From positions 10,585,426-10,649,425 of the forward strand of contig NC_135263.1 in NCBI RefSeq assembly GCF_964204865.1: 64,000 nt of DNA, read 5' to 3'. The notes under the pieces are model-generated. The model saw nothing but the letters and a program-made list of their open reading frames with translations. It was not told the DNA's origin and did not search any database. The translations under genes were made by a program, and so were the position numbers. This DNA comes from Styela clava (Eukaryota; Chordata; Ascidiacea; Stolidobranchia; Styelidae). How positions within the stretch are numbered: the first letter of the stretch is position 1; each line of letters starts with the position of its first letter. Below are positions 33,501 to 45,321 of this stretch, piece by piece.

Positions 33501-36500
33501 AGAATTTGAAGTATATATAATAATTTGAAACGAAAATTCTGAGACAACGAGGGTTTAGATCACCTCCTGTTCGACAGCTAGTCTGCATTCTGTTTTAGCT
33601 ACTTTTTTTTTTGTAAAACTCAGATCGTCAACTATTTCCTTTTCATGTAGTCGGAGCTGACATTAGGAACAAGTCTATAATAGTTCAGAATATTTGAAAT
33701 GTTGAGATTTCGTTGATTAAACTGTGTTTGACGTTATTAAAGAATGCTGGTCACATAATGTTGTTGCTCACAATGCTTAAGTGCATTATCTCGAATTCAT
33801 AACATTAATTAACAGGTTTGATAGGTTGTCTGTTCTGGTAATGTTCAATAACTAGCCATAGGACAAAATCCTCCATCTGATCATTCGAAAGCTTCAAACG
33901 AAAATTTGAAATCAAGTCCTACTGACGCAGAAATTTATATCCTGATATCGCTATCGATAAGACCAAGGCCGAGAAGCAAGCACTGGCTTTGTCGGAGATA
34001 TGTCGGACTGATCTGACGTAATGGTACGTGGCAGCGTAGCAGCGCAAAATTCTTAGAATAGCCAAATTTGGGTGAAATATCAAGCTTCGCAAAAATAATG
34101 ATGTCACAATTTATATTTATTTGAAAGATATACAGACGAATGCGCAAAATTTTCCTCGTTAGGTCGATAGCAACATTATTGTGCATTCATGCAGAAAAAC
34201 ATTTAGTTTCGTTTTTGCTTGTTAATGGCACATTAGAATGGACAAGGACCAACCAAGACGTTGAAAAACAACGACGTCAGAATTCACGAATGGTTCAAAA
34301 ATAACTATTTTAGAGTGAAACGGTAAAATTAGACACGGTTAGACCAAATCCAAGTATATAGGATCGTTCAAGTCGAGGCGATTCGATTTGAAATTTAAAA
34401 AGAAACTCAGTAGTTCTGTTAAGGTCATAAGGAGATTTCATAATGAAAATACTGATATTTTTGCATTGGAAAAGCTGGTATATCTACTTCTTTAAATAAA
34501 TGACAAACGGCGTGTTCAATAATCTAGAAAGAATCGATATTTACGTGCTATTAGCCAATATATCCTAATCTTGATTCTGATATTAAAGGTATAGTTGTCC
34601 AACTGCTCGGAAGGAAAACATTTGGCCAACTTTTGGCTTTTGTAATTTGCAGTTAATAAAGTCAAATTTTCTTTCCAACGCGTCGTGATTTCTATTATAG
34701 AAAGTACATTCTTTGTGAGTTTCCAAATTTGGACACTCTGGGCTGCAGGAGATACAATGAAGGAGATGTGCTGGCGACATATGCTGCTGGAAAATTTCAT
34801 ATCATACGAAAAGGAAGTAGTATAATCATCACTGTTGTATTTCTGAATCGAATAAATTGTCAGTTCGTGCTCAATAAAGTATGATAAACTACAAACTAAT
34901 CTAGGCAACTTCCTATTTAAATGCAATGACAATGACTTCCTTTATATTCAATAAATCCATTTATTGAGCTCATATTTTATAATAGGATATCCGCTTTTTA
35001 AATTTTTTTCACGAATAAAGCATATGGAGAAGTATGCATGCCTGGAATGTTTTTACGAGTATGCTAGAGAAGTATTCGCCATTATGGAAAAAGGGCGATT
35101 TTCAAAATCATACTTGGTTTTTGACAAAATGAAATGTTAAGATTTTTTTGGCACTCAGCGTAGCAGTTCATCAAAAATTGGTGATTTGTTATGTAGATGT
35201 ACGGATACTTGGTCCACGAGAATCAGATACCGATATGGGGTAATATTGATATCATATCGACGAATTTGGCATTTTATATTGAGGATATTATAGAATGAAT
35301 GAATAAAATGCATTGACGAAGTGTGTGAGTGAATAAAAACCTTTTATAGTAGGGAATTATGAATTACCGCAATATTGATGTTGTAATATGCGATGCTTCA
35401 AACTTCATCGAAAACATGGGACTCAATGATCGACTTTATCTCTTAAATTTTACATTTGTTTTTAACTTCTAGTTTTAAGTAACTTGACCTTGCCAAAATA
35501 ATAACTTTACGTAAGCACGATTTAAAAATATTGATCGTATCACAGATATGGCAACGAGAATGGTATTGTGTAACACGCTGAAGCGTATACATTACACACG
35601 TATTACCAATGTTCAACAAAAAACTTTTTTTAATCGTATTTTGCAATAAATTGTAATTCAGAAAGATTCCCGCAGAAGCTTTTTTTGTCGAATGTGATCA
35701 ATAAAAGTAACGTTTTATATTAATATCCATCCATATTTGATTTGCCTTAAAATGCATGCTGTATCAATTGGTACCATAATTTTATTTATAATATATTATT
35801 TTGAGTTTATCACAGTGTTTTAGTGACAGGGAAAAAAATGATAAAGTTAGCCAATTTCAGGTTGAGTATTTGTCGTTTGTGGAACAAATTTGGAAAGAGA
35901 AAAGGGTTAGATAGATATTTCAAATAGTAGGTCAAACAATATTCATGTGAACAGTTCAACAAGTGCATTGTACCAATCCTACAGTATAGGGTAACGCTCA
36001 TATTCCAACGAATATATTTTAATTGTTTGTCGTGATAGAAAAGGTTGACTAAATGAATTGTACATTACTTCTCAAAGAGGTCGCAGGAAAATAACTAGAA
36101 TACTTAGTAACCGGACGTGGACTGAATTAAAATCTCTCTTAAAAGCGTATTGTATAATATAAAGTTAGTTCGCCATAATGCACACCGATGCGTAATAATA
36201 TACAAAGGCCATGTGGTAATACTGCTTGGGGCTTTGTAGTCTGTGCACCATTAAAAAGTGCAACATTTTGAAACATATAAAAAAAAATCTTCTCCAGGAA
36301 ACGAATTTGTGCACAACTTAATATTATCATTTAAAATCCAGTTTTTGATGTATTTAGTTTCTAAGTGCATATTTATTGGCAGTTTAAGTTGCTTTGGGGC
36401 ATATAACATAATTACCGTAGTGTGTATAATTTTGATGTCATCACTTGAGTTCAATATGTATATACATATATATTTTGCAAAAACGAGTGCGTGAAAACGT

Positions 36501-36757
36501 GAGTAGTGAATCTTACGTCCCACGTGATGTAATATATCTCTTGCACGTTGCGAATTTTCTCAGAATGGTCTTGCGTGGAATTTTATAAGAAGGCCCCTTG
36601 AGAGAGTTTAGCTGAAATAAATGGAATTTCTTTACAATGATTTTCTTTGTCAAATTTTTGGTGCACATAATAAAATTATGAATTAGAAAGTCGCAAAAAA
36701 TGTCTGAATGATATCAAATTACAATGTTTATTTTATGGGAATAAAAGCACAAATAGT
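33501..36757. other. gene-poor spacer
   Basis: No recognised gene. A minus-strand open stretch (34516-34932) contains a cysteine-bearing segment in another frame (CSPECPNLETHKEC) after an AG acceptor-like site near 34,743. There is no partner exon, so I do not call it. Confidence 0.4.
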
Positions 36758-37785
36758 TAGGGATGTGCCGGGATTCGGATCCGAACTCGGATTCGAGTCG
36801 AATCCAGGCGTTTTTTGGACTCGGATTCGATTTCGAGTCCACGTCATTTTTACCGAGTCCATAATCAATTCTGTTTTTACTAATTTACGCCTATGTTTGT
36901 ACTTTTACCTCTTTAAATCCCACTACATACCTCAACTAGATAAAATTCAAGGTTAGATCTGTAACAATATTCCTCGTGTGCGTTATAAACACTCCTAATA
37001 AAACGACGACAGATATCCAGATAATATAACGCAAGTTAAAAACTATTGATCGCTTATAACAATGATGTTGCGCCAGTCGCCTTTAAACTATCTATCCTTT
37101 TTGGTATACATGCAGTAGGCTTACACAATAAAATATGTGTCATTGCAATATTTTTGAGTTTTCGATTCGCGTAAAAATGAAACATGCTCTGGATCAACCC
37201 AATGGGGAATCTCATCAATACCTCTTTTAAATCGAGTTTATTGCGTTCAATCCTTTCGCTAAAAAGGCAATGGAAAGCATGGCGAGTTTTAAAACGTTTA
37301 AATTGCAAGCAGATTTACCACATTGTCTTGACGACGAGTGGCATTCCTCCACAATATGCGCACATGAAATAGAAATTTGCGGCTAGAAATATCTGGAATT
37401 ATGAGAAAGCATTGTAGTCGAAAGCATTGTAGTTATTTCCCATATTGACATGTAAGAATTTTTGAATAGCCGCCCAGAATTGACGCAAGGTGGGCTGGAA
37501 ATCCAGTTCACAGCCACATTGACCCACGTTTACGTTTGTATTATGGCCGCCAAAAAAGAGAAAAAATATATATTTGGAATGATTCAACAGCTATCTGCGG
37601 AACCATTGGGCAAAAAAATATGAGCTACGACGTATGTTTGTGAGCGCACGATGCTGTAGCATGGTCAAAAACACGTTTTCTGCTTTTCCATTATGACGTC
37701 ACAGACTCGGCAGATTCGATTCGAGTCCTTGACCCATTACTCGGATTCGTCGAATCTCTGTAATGCCGGACTCGTCCCATCCCTA
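36758..37785. mobile_element. hAT element, 1,028 bp, non-autonomous
   Basis: Left end TAGGGATG and right end CATCCCTA are inverted. The flanking 8-mers CAAATAGT (36750-36757) and CAAATAGG (37786-37793) match at 7 of 8. Both subterminal regions are filled with GGATTCG / GATTCGAGTC motifs (~36775-36840 and ~37705-37760), probable transposase-binding arrays. No transposase frame was seen. Confidence 0.85.
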
Positions 37786-38264
37786 CAAATAGGCGCAATA
37801 TAATGACAGAAAACATAGATTACAAGTGAATGAAATTTGTCGTGTGTGTTGTATGTAACCTATGTCATGTGTCACAACTGACCGTCACATCGACAACGTT
37901 ATCAACTCCAATTTGTTTGTAAAAATTTAAAATTGCCACGCGAACAATCTCGATTTGTGTCTACATCCGACGCCTAATGTACTGAACAAATTTGTGACTC
38001 AAATGGAAAATTGATAAAACACCAATACGAAAACTCCATAGCATTTCATAGGGTTCACATCCAACAATTTCATTACCCATCTCACAGGGGGTTGTTAGCT
38101 GAACTCTTGGGCCCTATGTTACAGCCTTGGCTACAACGTCTTGGGATTATTATACGCCTATAAATCCATCAGCATAATAGAGCAAGATTCAAGGGCGAGA
38201 CTAATAGGGTTAGTCTCGCGTTGTAGCCTAACCCAAATTATTACCTTCGGTGAAATCGAACACT

Positions 38265-38690
38265 AACAGTATTGAAGTTACGGCTAAATGCTATTTAAAC
38301 ATTCAGCGAATGACGCTTTTAACAGTATTGGAGTCACTGGGAAATGCTATCTAGACGTTCAACGACTGGCGCTTTCAACAGTATTGAAGTTACGGACAAA
38401 TGCTAATTAAACGTTTACCGACTGATTTTTTTTAACTGTACAGTATTGAAGTTACGGACAAATGTCATTCAAACGTTTAATGAGGGACCCTTTCAGCAGT
38501 ATTGAATTTACGATGAAATGCTATTCAAATTTTTAACGACTGACGCTTTTTAACAGCATTAAAGTTACGGACAAATGCAATTTGAACAATTAACGACTAA
38601 CGATTTTCAACAGCATCGAAGTTACTGTGGAATGCTACTTAAATGTTTAATTACCGACGCTTTTAACAGTAACGAGGTACTGTTAAGCAG
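38265..38690. repeat. 56-bp minisatellite, seven to eight diverged copies
   Basis: Unit starts (AACAGTATTGAAGTTACGG and variants) fall at 38265, 38321, 38377, 38439, 38495, 38552, 38609 and 38665, giving periods of 56, 56, 62, 56, 57, 57 and 56. Each unit continues ACAAATGCTATTTAAACG, then TTAACGACTGACGCTTTT. Copies differ by roughly 10-25 percent. No frame stays open across all units. Confidence 0.92.
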
Positions 38691-38699
38691 CGTCAATCG

Positions 38700-39288
38700 T
38701 ACATGTTTTAAGTAGTTTTTCTAAGGGTGCTCTATGTATAAGAAGAAATAATATCAATATACTATATTGAAATTAAATAAGCAGTTTCAGTATTCATTAC
38801 TGATTGAAGGCCAAATTATGATAAATTTGCATGATATTTTTTAGTTTTCATGCCTTCAAACAGATTCAAGATTGTGCTTTAGTACTTGAGAACGAAAAAT
38901 AAACAAAAAGATATTTCAACCCGGCAAATATTGAGGTCATCAAACCAACTCGATTTATTTAATCAAACGCTGAGGCGCCATTGAAAATTTTGACTACGTT
39001 AATTTGTGTGGGCCCCCTTTCTCTTGGTGCCCTAAGCACGTGCTTATTTTGCATACCGGGTAAACCAACCCTGCCTGTATGGTGGATCTATGGGACCTCT
39101 CTGGTGAACCCCGGTACCTCATAGATGTACCTACGGGACCTCCTATAGTTTTGAGGTGGCATTTTTCACCTGGCCTTAAATTTATGATTTTAGTTATGTG
39201 AGTGAATCCAATACAATATAGCATACAACATGAATTATGAGCCCTTTAAATCCCTATATATATTTCAAGGTTTTAAATAAGTATTATT
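38700..39288. other. upstream region of the phenoloxidase gene
   Basis: Non-coding sequence up to the phenoloxidase start. TATATATATT at ~39256 lies about 30 bases before the ATG. That is close for a core promoter, so it may instead lie in the leader. Confidence 0.35.
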
Positions 39289-42200
39289 ATGAAGTTCCAA
39301 CTCTTCAATAAAGTTTGGATAATACTCATCGTGGTTGCTCAGTTTCCTTGTGAAAGCCTAGGTGAGTATTTCATTGAGTTATGTTTCCATGCTGCTCCTT
39401 CTCATTTATGCACTCTGTTACCATTTCCACTTTTTAAAACAGCTAGCACTATACTTGTCGAGGACTCTGAGTATATACTGCGTATTAAAGACGTAGAGAA
39501 CAATCTAGACACAAGTCCAGCTTCTTTCATTCCAACAACAATACCAGACCTTTTAAGGGACTTTGCATGTGTGCTAATCGAAGGTAAGCGTTTTATGTTG
39601 AAACATACTGAATAATTTCGAAAAAAGACAAAAAGTATTGAAATATTCTATGTTTTTTTCTATATAAACGTAAAGTTTCAAAATAATTGCGCATTGTGGT
39701 GGCTGAGGAAATATTTTCGTAGTAAACGTGGAAAAAAACTGTATATTAGACCGACATAGTTTGTGGAATTTAATTATTGCTTTCAGGGAGACAAGCCTGC
39801 TCAGAAAATTGCCAACAAGGCAAATTCGTGGACAGGGAAGGTTGTTGTACTTGCGTTTGTAGAAAAAACTTTGTGAAAGTAAACGAAAGATTTTGTGAAA
39901 CAGGTTGGGAATTTATCATTTTCATTGAGTAGGCAACCCACACACCCTTTTATTGCGCTTTATAAAAACTTTTTTCAGTGGAAAAATGTTATCCCTCCAA
40001 TGAGTTTATTGTCTTTAGCTTTGTGAAATCAACGCTACGATAAGTTTACCAATGATGTTAATTAAATGTATCGAACATGTGATATATATGCTAAGTGCAT
40101 TTCAGCAATCATGTATTGTACCTTGGTATGCAGAAATCACCAATGTTAACCAAATAAAGTGAAACTGAATGATGTCAATTCAAAGCGTATCGTCGTAGAA
40201 TCAGAATTAGTCCTGTGTTGCTTAATAATGTGTAAATTCCGAATGATATTACGTTCATGTTCTCGCTAAACTCTGAAAATTCTAACAAATTCCACAGTTT
40301 CGTGGTCAGGTTGGAGTTCCTGGAGTAAATGCTTAACTAGCCAATGGGGAGGCCTCCAAACAAGGGAACGTATTTGCAGATCAAGTTCACAAGAAGCGCC
40401 AGGTTCATGCGTAGGCATTGGAAGTAATTCTAGGACATGTTCGCCGGTAACTGGAGGTAATAATACAGACACACAAATTTTGAGTAAAAGTATTTTAGTA
40501 AATTACACCTGTAAGGTATTACATTTTTTGTATTCAACCCAAACTGTTCTTTTCTTAGATTTCCGTATTCGGAAAAATGTTCGGGATTTGACAGATGAGG
40601 AAATTCATGATTTAATTCAGGGTATGACAAGCTTCAAAGAGGATAGTTCAAGAAGAGGATTTAGAGTGAGTACTTACTTATTGACGAGAATGATAGAAAA
40701 GGAATAAAAATTAGGTCTCGGATAATCTGAATCTGTGTAATTTATTGCCAGTGATGAAAAACGTATGAACCACTTTAAAACAAATATAATTCGTGATTTA
40801 TAACAGATCCTTAAATAAGTTGTATATTATATATATATATATCGTGAATTCAATTTGCACGTGCTGCAACCATTATTCCATTTATTGCAATTGAGATTTT
40901 TATTAACTCATCCACCATTTAAGTAGATATGTTTTGTGCAAACAAAAGGGTACTTCCGTAGTATGTGAACCAAGATAGGAACACCGGAACGTAGTATGTG
41001 TACCAGGTTGAGGCTAGGCCATAATTTTGTTCCAATTTTTCTATTACGAGTACGGGGACTAGGCAAGTGGCTCCCCGTAGTATTTGTACCTAAAATTATG
41101 GCCTAACTCTAACCTGGTACAAATACTACGTTTCGGTGTCCGCCATCTTGGTTTACATATTACTAGTGTATCAACAAAAGCATATATTTCGAATCAGTTA
41201 AGATATTAGTTATTCATTTAAGACTATATCCTTCACAATTCAAATATTCAGGGCGACCGAGAAGAGTAATGACTATTGTGCAAAATGAAGGAAAACTTTC
41301 TCAATTCTTAGCTTTAGTTTATATTTGATGTTAATCTAATATAAAACCATTTTTATGTAGAGCATCGTTTCGTGGCATGGTTGGCCAGGTGAATGTCCAT
41401 GGTATCGTCGTGTACACCAACACAGTGACGGTCATTGTAGTTGGCATCATCACCCGCTGTTCTTACCTTGGCACCGATTGATAACTGTTCAGCTTGAGTT
41501 AGGTGAGACTGGGACTCCTTTCTGTTTGACAGCCAAACATATTCAATTTTTTCCGCAATTAATTTTTCTTTTAATATCAAGGTCTCTCTCGTCATTTGAA
41601 AAACAAAACTTTGGGGATTCCATTCTGGGACTGGACTGAGCATGCTGAAAATATTCCCTTTCTTCTCCAGAATGAGACTATTTACGATCCAATATTAAAA
41701 AAGAAAGTTCACAATCCCTTCTACAGAACATATATTAGGAATTTTCGCGGAATAAGACTGTGAGTATCTTAGAACGCATACGGGTCGGTGGTAGGCACAT
41801 TATGGCAAAAATAATGATGTGAAAAATTAACGTTTTTCAGATACAGTCAAAGAAATCCATGGTACCCCGGATTATTGATGAACAAATATATCATTAAAGG
41901 AATGGTTCGGGCACTGCTCTGTCATAATTATGAACATTTCGATCGTCAAGAAGCAACAATACCTCATGACCAAGTAAATATGTTAAAAACTGTTGTGAAG
42001 TGAAAGATTTTTCATAACTGAGTTTGCCTAACTAAGAACTGAATGTATATCTGAAAAACATGTTTGCTTGTGATTTGCATGGCCTGAAACATTTTTGGAT
42101 TTCATGTCGAGGCTAAGTGATAGATGAACCGTCGTTGGGGCCCCTGGTATTAGACATGAAATTTATCTATGTTGTTATTGTTGGCAGTGGTGGTGATATT

Positions 42201-43556
42201 CTTTTTCTCGTTGCTTTGTTGTTGTGTAAAATTCCTTTTCTCTTTAAATAATGAACCAAAAGCTTTTCAACGGTTGAAGATTGCTTTTACCGCTAAAAGG
42301 CTACCTTTTTTTATTTATTTGAAATTCTGTTCGGTTTCATTACGATTTGGTGGTCAGTCGAAGTCGCGAGGACTACGCTTCCACACCGGCAAAGTGAAAG
42401 TTTAGACATCTGTACCACTTCATTTGTTTTCGTGCCCATTTGAGCACTTCACTATTGTTTCAAAAGTGTGGCAACTTAAAAAGAGACGTTAACTCAACTT
42501 TCTTATCCACAATTTTCCACTTTGATCGTTTCAGATTCATGACTGTTTTTGCATCGAAGGTGGCACTATAGAAGGCGAGCAACGGTGCAGGTTTGGAATG
42601 CCCACCGTTGACTACGCTGCATGGGATCCGGCATTCATGTTACATCATAGTGCGATCGACAGAATGTTCGTAATGAGACGTAAGATTGAAGAGGAAGAAG
42701 GAATGTCTGATTGGACAAAAAGCAGAGTAATTGGACAATATTTAGAGGTTGGTGGATTGAAAGATATCTTAATAAAAGAGTCTGAAGTAAGCTCTACTAT
42801 GAACGAGGACTAAGATAATTTTTATATGAAGAATTGAAACATTGTTCTTGTTTTTAATACTTGGGCTTCTGAAAGAAAACATCCACAAATGATTATAACG
42901 AACTTTATCACTGTAATAAATATTCTATTAAACTTTATCTACGAATAATATAAGCTTAGCCTTGAAAATTTTAATATATATTCACAAGTCCCATATGTTA
43001 TGCTTCAACAACTTTAATACAGTAAATAACGCAATATTGATAAGCCAGTTAAAGAGCGGAAAAGAATTTTCTAACATTCCACGTGCAAAGTCGAAAGTTG
43101 TCCTGATTACTAATCTATTTTCTATGCCCGATCTACTATTTCTCAAACTTGAAAAAGATTGCTAGAAAGCTTCATTATATACGAGTAAAATATTTTGATT
43201 TCCTCTTGCAGCGTGAAACAAGACACAATAATTTTGAAAATTCCTTCGACTTTCCATTGTCGCCATTTTGCAACGAGAGCTTGAACCCTGAATCAGTGAC
43301 CCTGAACGAAGGAGCTTGGACTCTACGTAACAGTTATTACGGAGAACAATTATTTGGATACAAATACACTGATTACAATATGGGTTCGAACTACACTTGG
43401 AAAGATTTGAAAGAAGACTATCGGAAAAATACGAAAGACGGAAACTTTTGGAACGATGAGTTTTTTGACACAAAACTGGGGCCTTTGACTAGAAGTAACT
43501 CATTGCTATTAACGAGAACTGAAGGTTGCGTCTTGGAATTTTCTAACCCAGTTTAA
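39289..43556 (+). CDS. TSP1-domain phenoloxidase (tyrosinase-type copper oxidase), 548 aa, 10 exons
   Basis: Exons 39289-39361, 39443-39583, 39787-39903, 40298-40456, 40559-40665, 41361-41502, 41582-41759, 41841-41973, 42535-42786, 43212-43556; 1,647 coding bases in one frame. Such enzymes oxidise phenols to quinones; in ascidians they serve haemocyte-based defence. A signal peptide (KVWIILIVVAQFPCESLG) is followed by a Cys-rich segment (CSENCQQGKF, GCCTCVCRKN) and a TSP1 domain at ~111-160 (SWSGWSSWSKC, RERICRSSS, RTCSP). The copper domain starts FRIRKNVRDLTDEEI. CuA ligands are H205, H228 and H237 (SWHGWPG, CSWHHHPLFLPWHR). CuB has H348-x3-H352 (IPHDQIHDC, split by an intron) and H388 (FMLHHSAIDRMF). 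IPFWDWTEH lies between. The C-terminal part has no known motif. It is shorter than the ~780 aa I recall for Ciona PO proteins. The third donor (GTTGGG) is weak. Confidence 0.9.
40832..40845. repeat. short (AT)n tract
   Basis: An alternating AT run in the intron before the CuA exon. Similar tracts lie at 43761-43780, 45961-45980 and ~61236-61252. Confidence 0.7.
40949..41171. mobile_element. long-TIR foldback element, copy 2 (phenoloxidase intron)
   Basis: Left arm GTATGTGAACCAAGAT then ACGTAGTATGTGTACCAGG; right arm CCTGGTACAAATACTACG then GTCCGCCATCTTGGTT. Flanks AAACAAAAG (40940-40948) and CAACAAAAG (41172-41180) form a 9-bp target duplication with one mismatch. Confidence 0.8.
42160..42420. 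mobile_element. TIR-repeat family, inverted partial copy (phenoloxidase intron)
   Basis: Read on the minus strand it contains the family core (CTTTTAGCGGTAAAAGC near the AGCCTTCTAGC region, TTTGGTTCATTATTTAAAG) and the GGTGGTCAG/CGAAGTCGCGAGG segment seen in the 19,890 copy. The ends are degraded. It lies between exons 8 and 9. Confidence 0.5.
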
Positions 43557-44115
43557 AACTACGGTTACAGTTAAAACCTGGTCATGTAGCATTGATGGAA
43601 ATGCTAGAATTGCATCAATAAGTAAATTATGTTTGTATCGTTTGTTTGAGTTCAATCTCACAAGGAGTGTTTTCAACAAATTAACTAACACAAAACCACA
43701 CAAAAACAAATTCAACAAATATATATAATTCAACACTTTCAGTCGTATTCAAACATGTGAATATATATATATATATATATTTAATCTAACCAACTTTCGT
43801 GTTGGCTGAAAACAAAACTGACAGACCTAGGGTGCAAATTCTTTATTTTATCGGTCGGAGCATAAACTATCAGTCTATATATCAGTCAAAAAGAAGTTAT
43901 TAGTTGGAAATTAAACAGCACAGTGTTGATGCGGCCTTTTCATTGGCCTTGATCTAGTAAAATCAAGCAGCACAATGGGCCAATCCAGCGGATGACATTC
44001 AAGTTATTGAACACCAATTCCATGCCAATTATAGATAATTTACACATCACGAATCGCTACATAGATAGTACTTGGACTATGTTTAGCAACACGACTCGTT
44101 CAAGACTGTTTTTAA
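43557..44115. other. convergent intergenic region
   Basis: This separates the stop codons of the phenoloxidase (+) and the sulfotransferase (-). It holds a 20-bp AT dinucleotide tract (43761-43780) and a minus-strand AATAAA at 43842-43847, 269 bases past the sulfotransferase stop. Confidence 0.6.
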
Positions 44116-45321
44116 TCATTGAATTCCATACTTCTTCTTGAGTCGTTCAAATTTTTTCCGACCGTGATTGTAAACTTCATATTCATCTAACAAGAGAGAA
44201 TTCTTTAACTTGTCAATTGAAGCTTCAGTCAAAATCTCCCTTCTTTTGGTTGTTGTTCTCTTCTGCCATAATTTGCTTTTTTGTTCCCATATTTTGAATG
44301 CGCTTCTGAAATAGCTGGGAAGCATTGTTTCAAATAGCTTCAAAGTATCCTCAAATTCTTCTGTTAATCCAATTGCTAAGTATTTTTCATCAATGTGCTT
44401 TTTGGCTAATTCAACTCTACCACGTGATTCATGTAAGCAGATATCCTCGAATCCACAAAAATATAGACCAGTGTAAAACATGAACATCGTATTATTACAT
44501 AGCGAAATGTTCTGCATGACACAATCGTTTATATCTGGTAAGTCATGTTCCGGATGCGAAACTTTGCCAATAGCATCACCGTATTTCATGTAATTGTACT
44601 GAGATGAGAAACGTTGTATTGGGTCGCGTATCATATTAATATAAATTGGTTGCTCAATACCATGTTTTTCAAAGTCAATAAAATGAATATGTCGGTTATA
44701 AAATGACGGCGGTTTAAGATGAGCAATTTTCTTCATTTCAGTTTCCACCTCCGTTCTATTCGGATGATCATTGGCATAATCATTTGAGTGGGATTCATTG
44801 AATTTATTCAAAATCTTCAAAACTCGAACCAAGTTAATCAATGATCTACTTCCACACTTACCCACTCGATTATAGAATACGTTTTTTATTTTGTCTACCG
44901 GAAATTCTGGTGTGGCGTCGTTACCGGTTATACTCGTTCTAGTTGTTGTGGGTGTTACAGTGCTGACAGCTGTAGCGGTAATTGCTTCATTGGTAGTATT
45001 TTGAGTGGAAGAGAAATATTGGTCCAAGGTCGTTAGATTTTTACTATGTCGATAGTCAGTTGAAAGGATTGAATTGTGTGCGGTCCAGTATACGAAACTA
45101 ACTAAAAATAAGGAAACAGAAATGACCAAAATGGCGCTGTATCTAACAACTGGCTTCATGATTTCTAGATAATATTTAATAACAAAAACAATATTCAAGT
45201 TAAGTGGCCTTTCAAAGGCTGAACTGCAGGAATTATTTTCGGGTGGTGATGAATGTTTCCTCGAGCATCGTCCTGATTTACCCTCGTTTAACATCGGCTG
45301 ATCAGATGTTAACGGTGACAT
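44116..45321 (-). CDS. UST: uronyl 2-O-sulfotransferase-like Golgi enzyme (401 aa, single exon)
   Basis: The enzyme moves sulfate from PAPS to the 2-O position of uronic acids in dermatan/chondroitin or heparan sulfate chains, in the Golgi lumen. It is a type II membrane protein: a hydrophobic anchor at ~61-81 (YSAILVISVSLFLVSFVYW), a Thr/Ser-rich stem (~105-135), then the sulfotransferase domain. The 5'-phosphosulfate loop is FYNRVGKCGSRS (149-160), the 3'-phosphate site is INMIRDPIQRFSS (228-240), and the RHIHFIDF segment (~H211/H213) carries the probable catalytic histidine. The YNRVGKCGSR form points to UST rather than HS2ST, which has YNRVPKTAS. An in-frame TGA lies 24 bases upstream of the ATG, so translation starts at M1 or at M55 (MKPVVRYS), which gives a more typical short cytosolic tail. 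No intron interrupts the frame, unlike vertebrate UST. Confidence 0.87.
   Translation of the reverse strand: MSPLTSDQPMLNEGKSGRCSRKHSSPPENNSCSSAFERPLNLNIVFVIKYYLEIMKPVVRYSAILVISVSLFLVSFVYWTAHNSILSTDYRHSKNLTTLDQYFSSTQNTTNEAITATAVSTVTPTTTRTSITGNDATPEFPVDKIKNVFYNRVGKCGSRSLINLVRVLKILNKFNESHSNDYANDHPNRTEVETEMKKIAHLKPPSFYNRHIHFIDFEKHGIEQPIYINMIRDPIQRFSSQYNYMKYGDAIGKVSHPEHDLPDINDCVMQNISLCNNTMFMFYTGLYFCGFEDICLHESRGRVELAKKHIDEKYLAIGLTEEFEDTLKLFETMLPSYFRSAFKIWEQKSKLWQKRTTTKRREILTEASIDKLKNSLLLDEYEVYNHGRKKFERLKKKYGIQ

Noticed and set aside
34516-34932. 138-codon open frame on the minus strand
   Set aside because: No recognisable domain, no neighbouring exon with matching phase, AT-driven composition. 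A Cys-rich stretch in another frame is suggestive but isolated.
43149-43211. Met upstream of the last phenoloxidase exon as a separate start
   Set aside because: The preceding CTTGCAG acceptor and the in-phase join to exon 9 show it is intron sequence.
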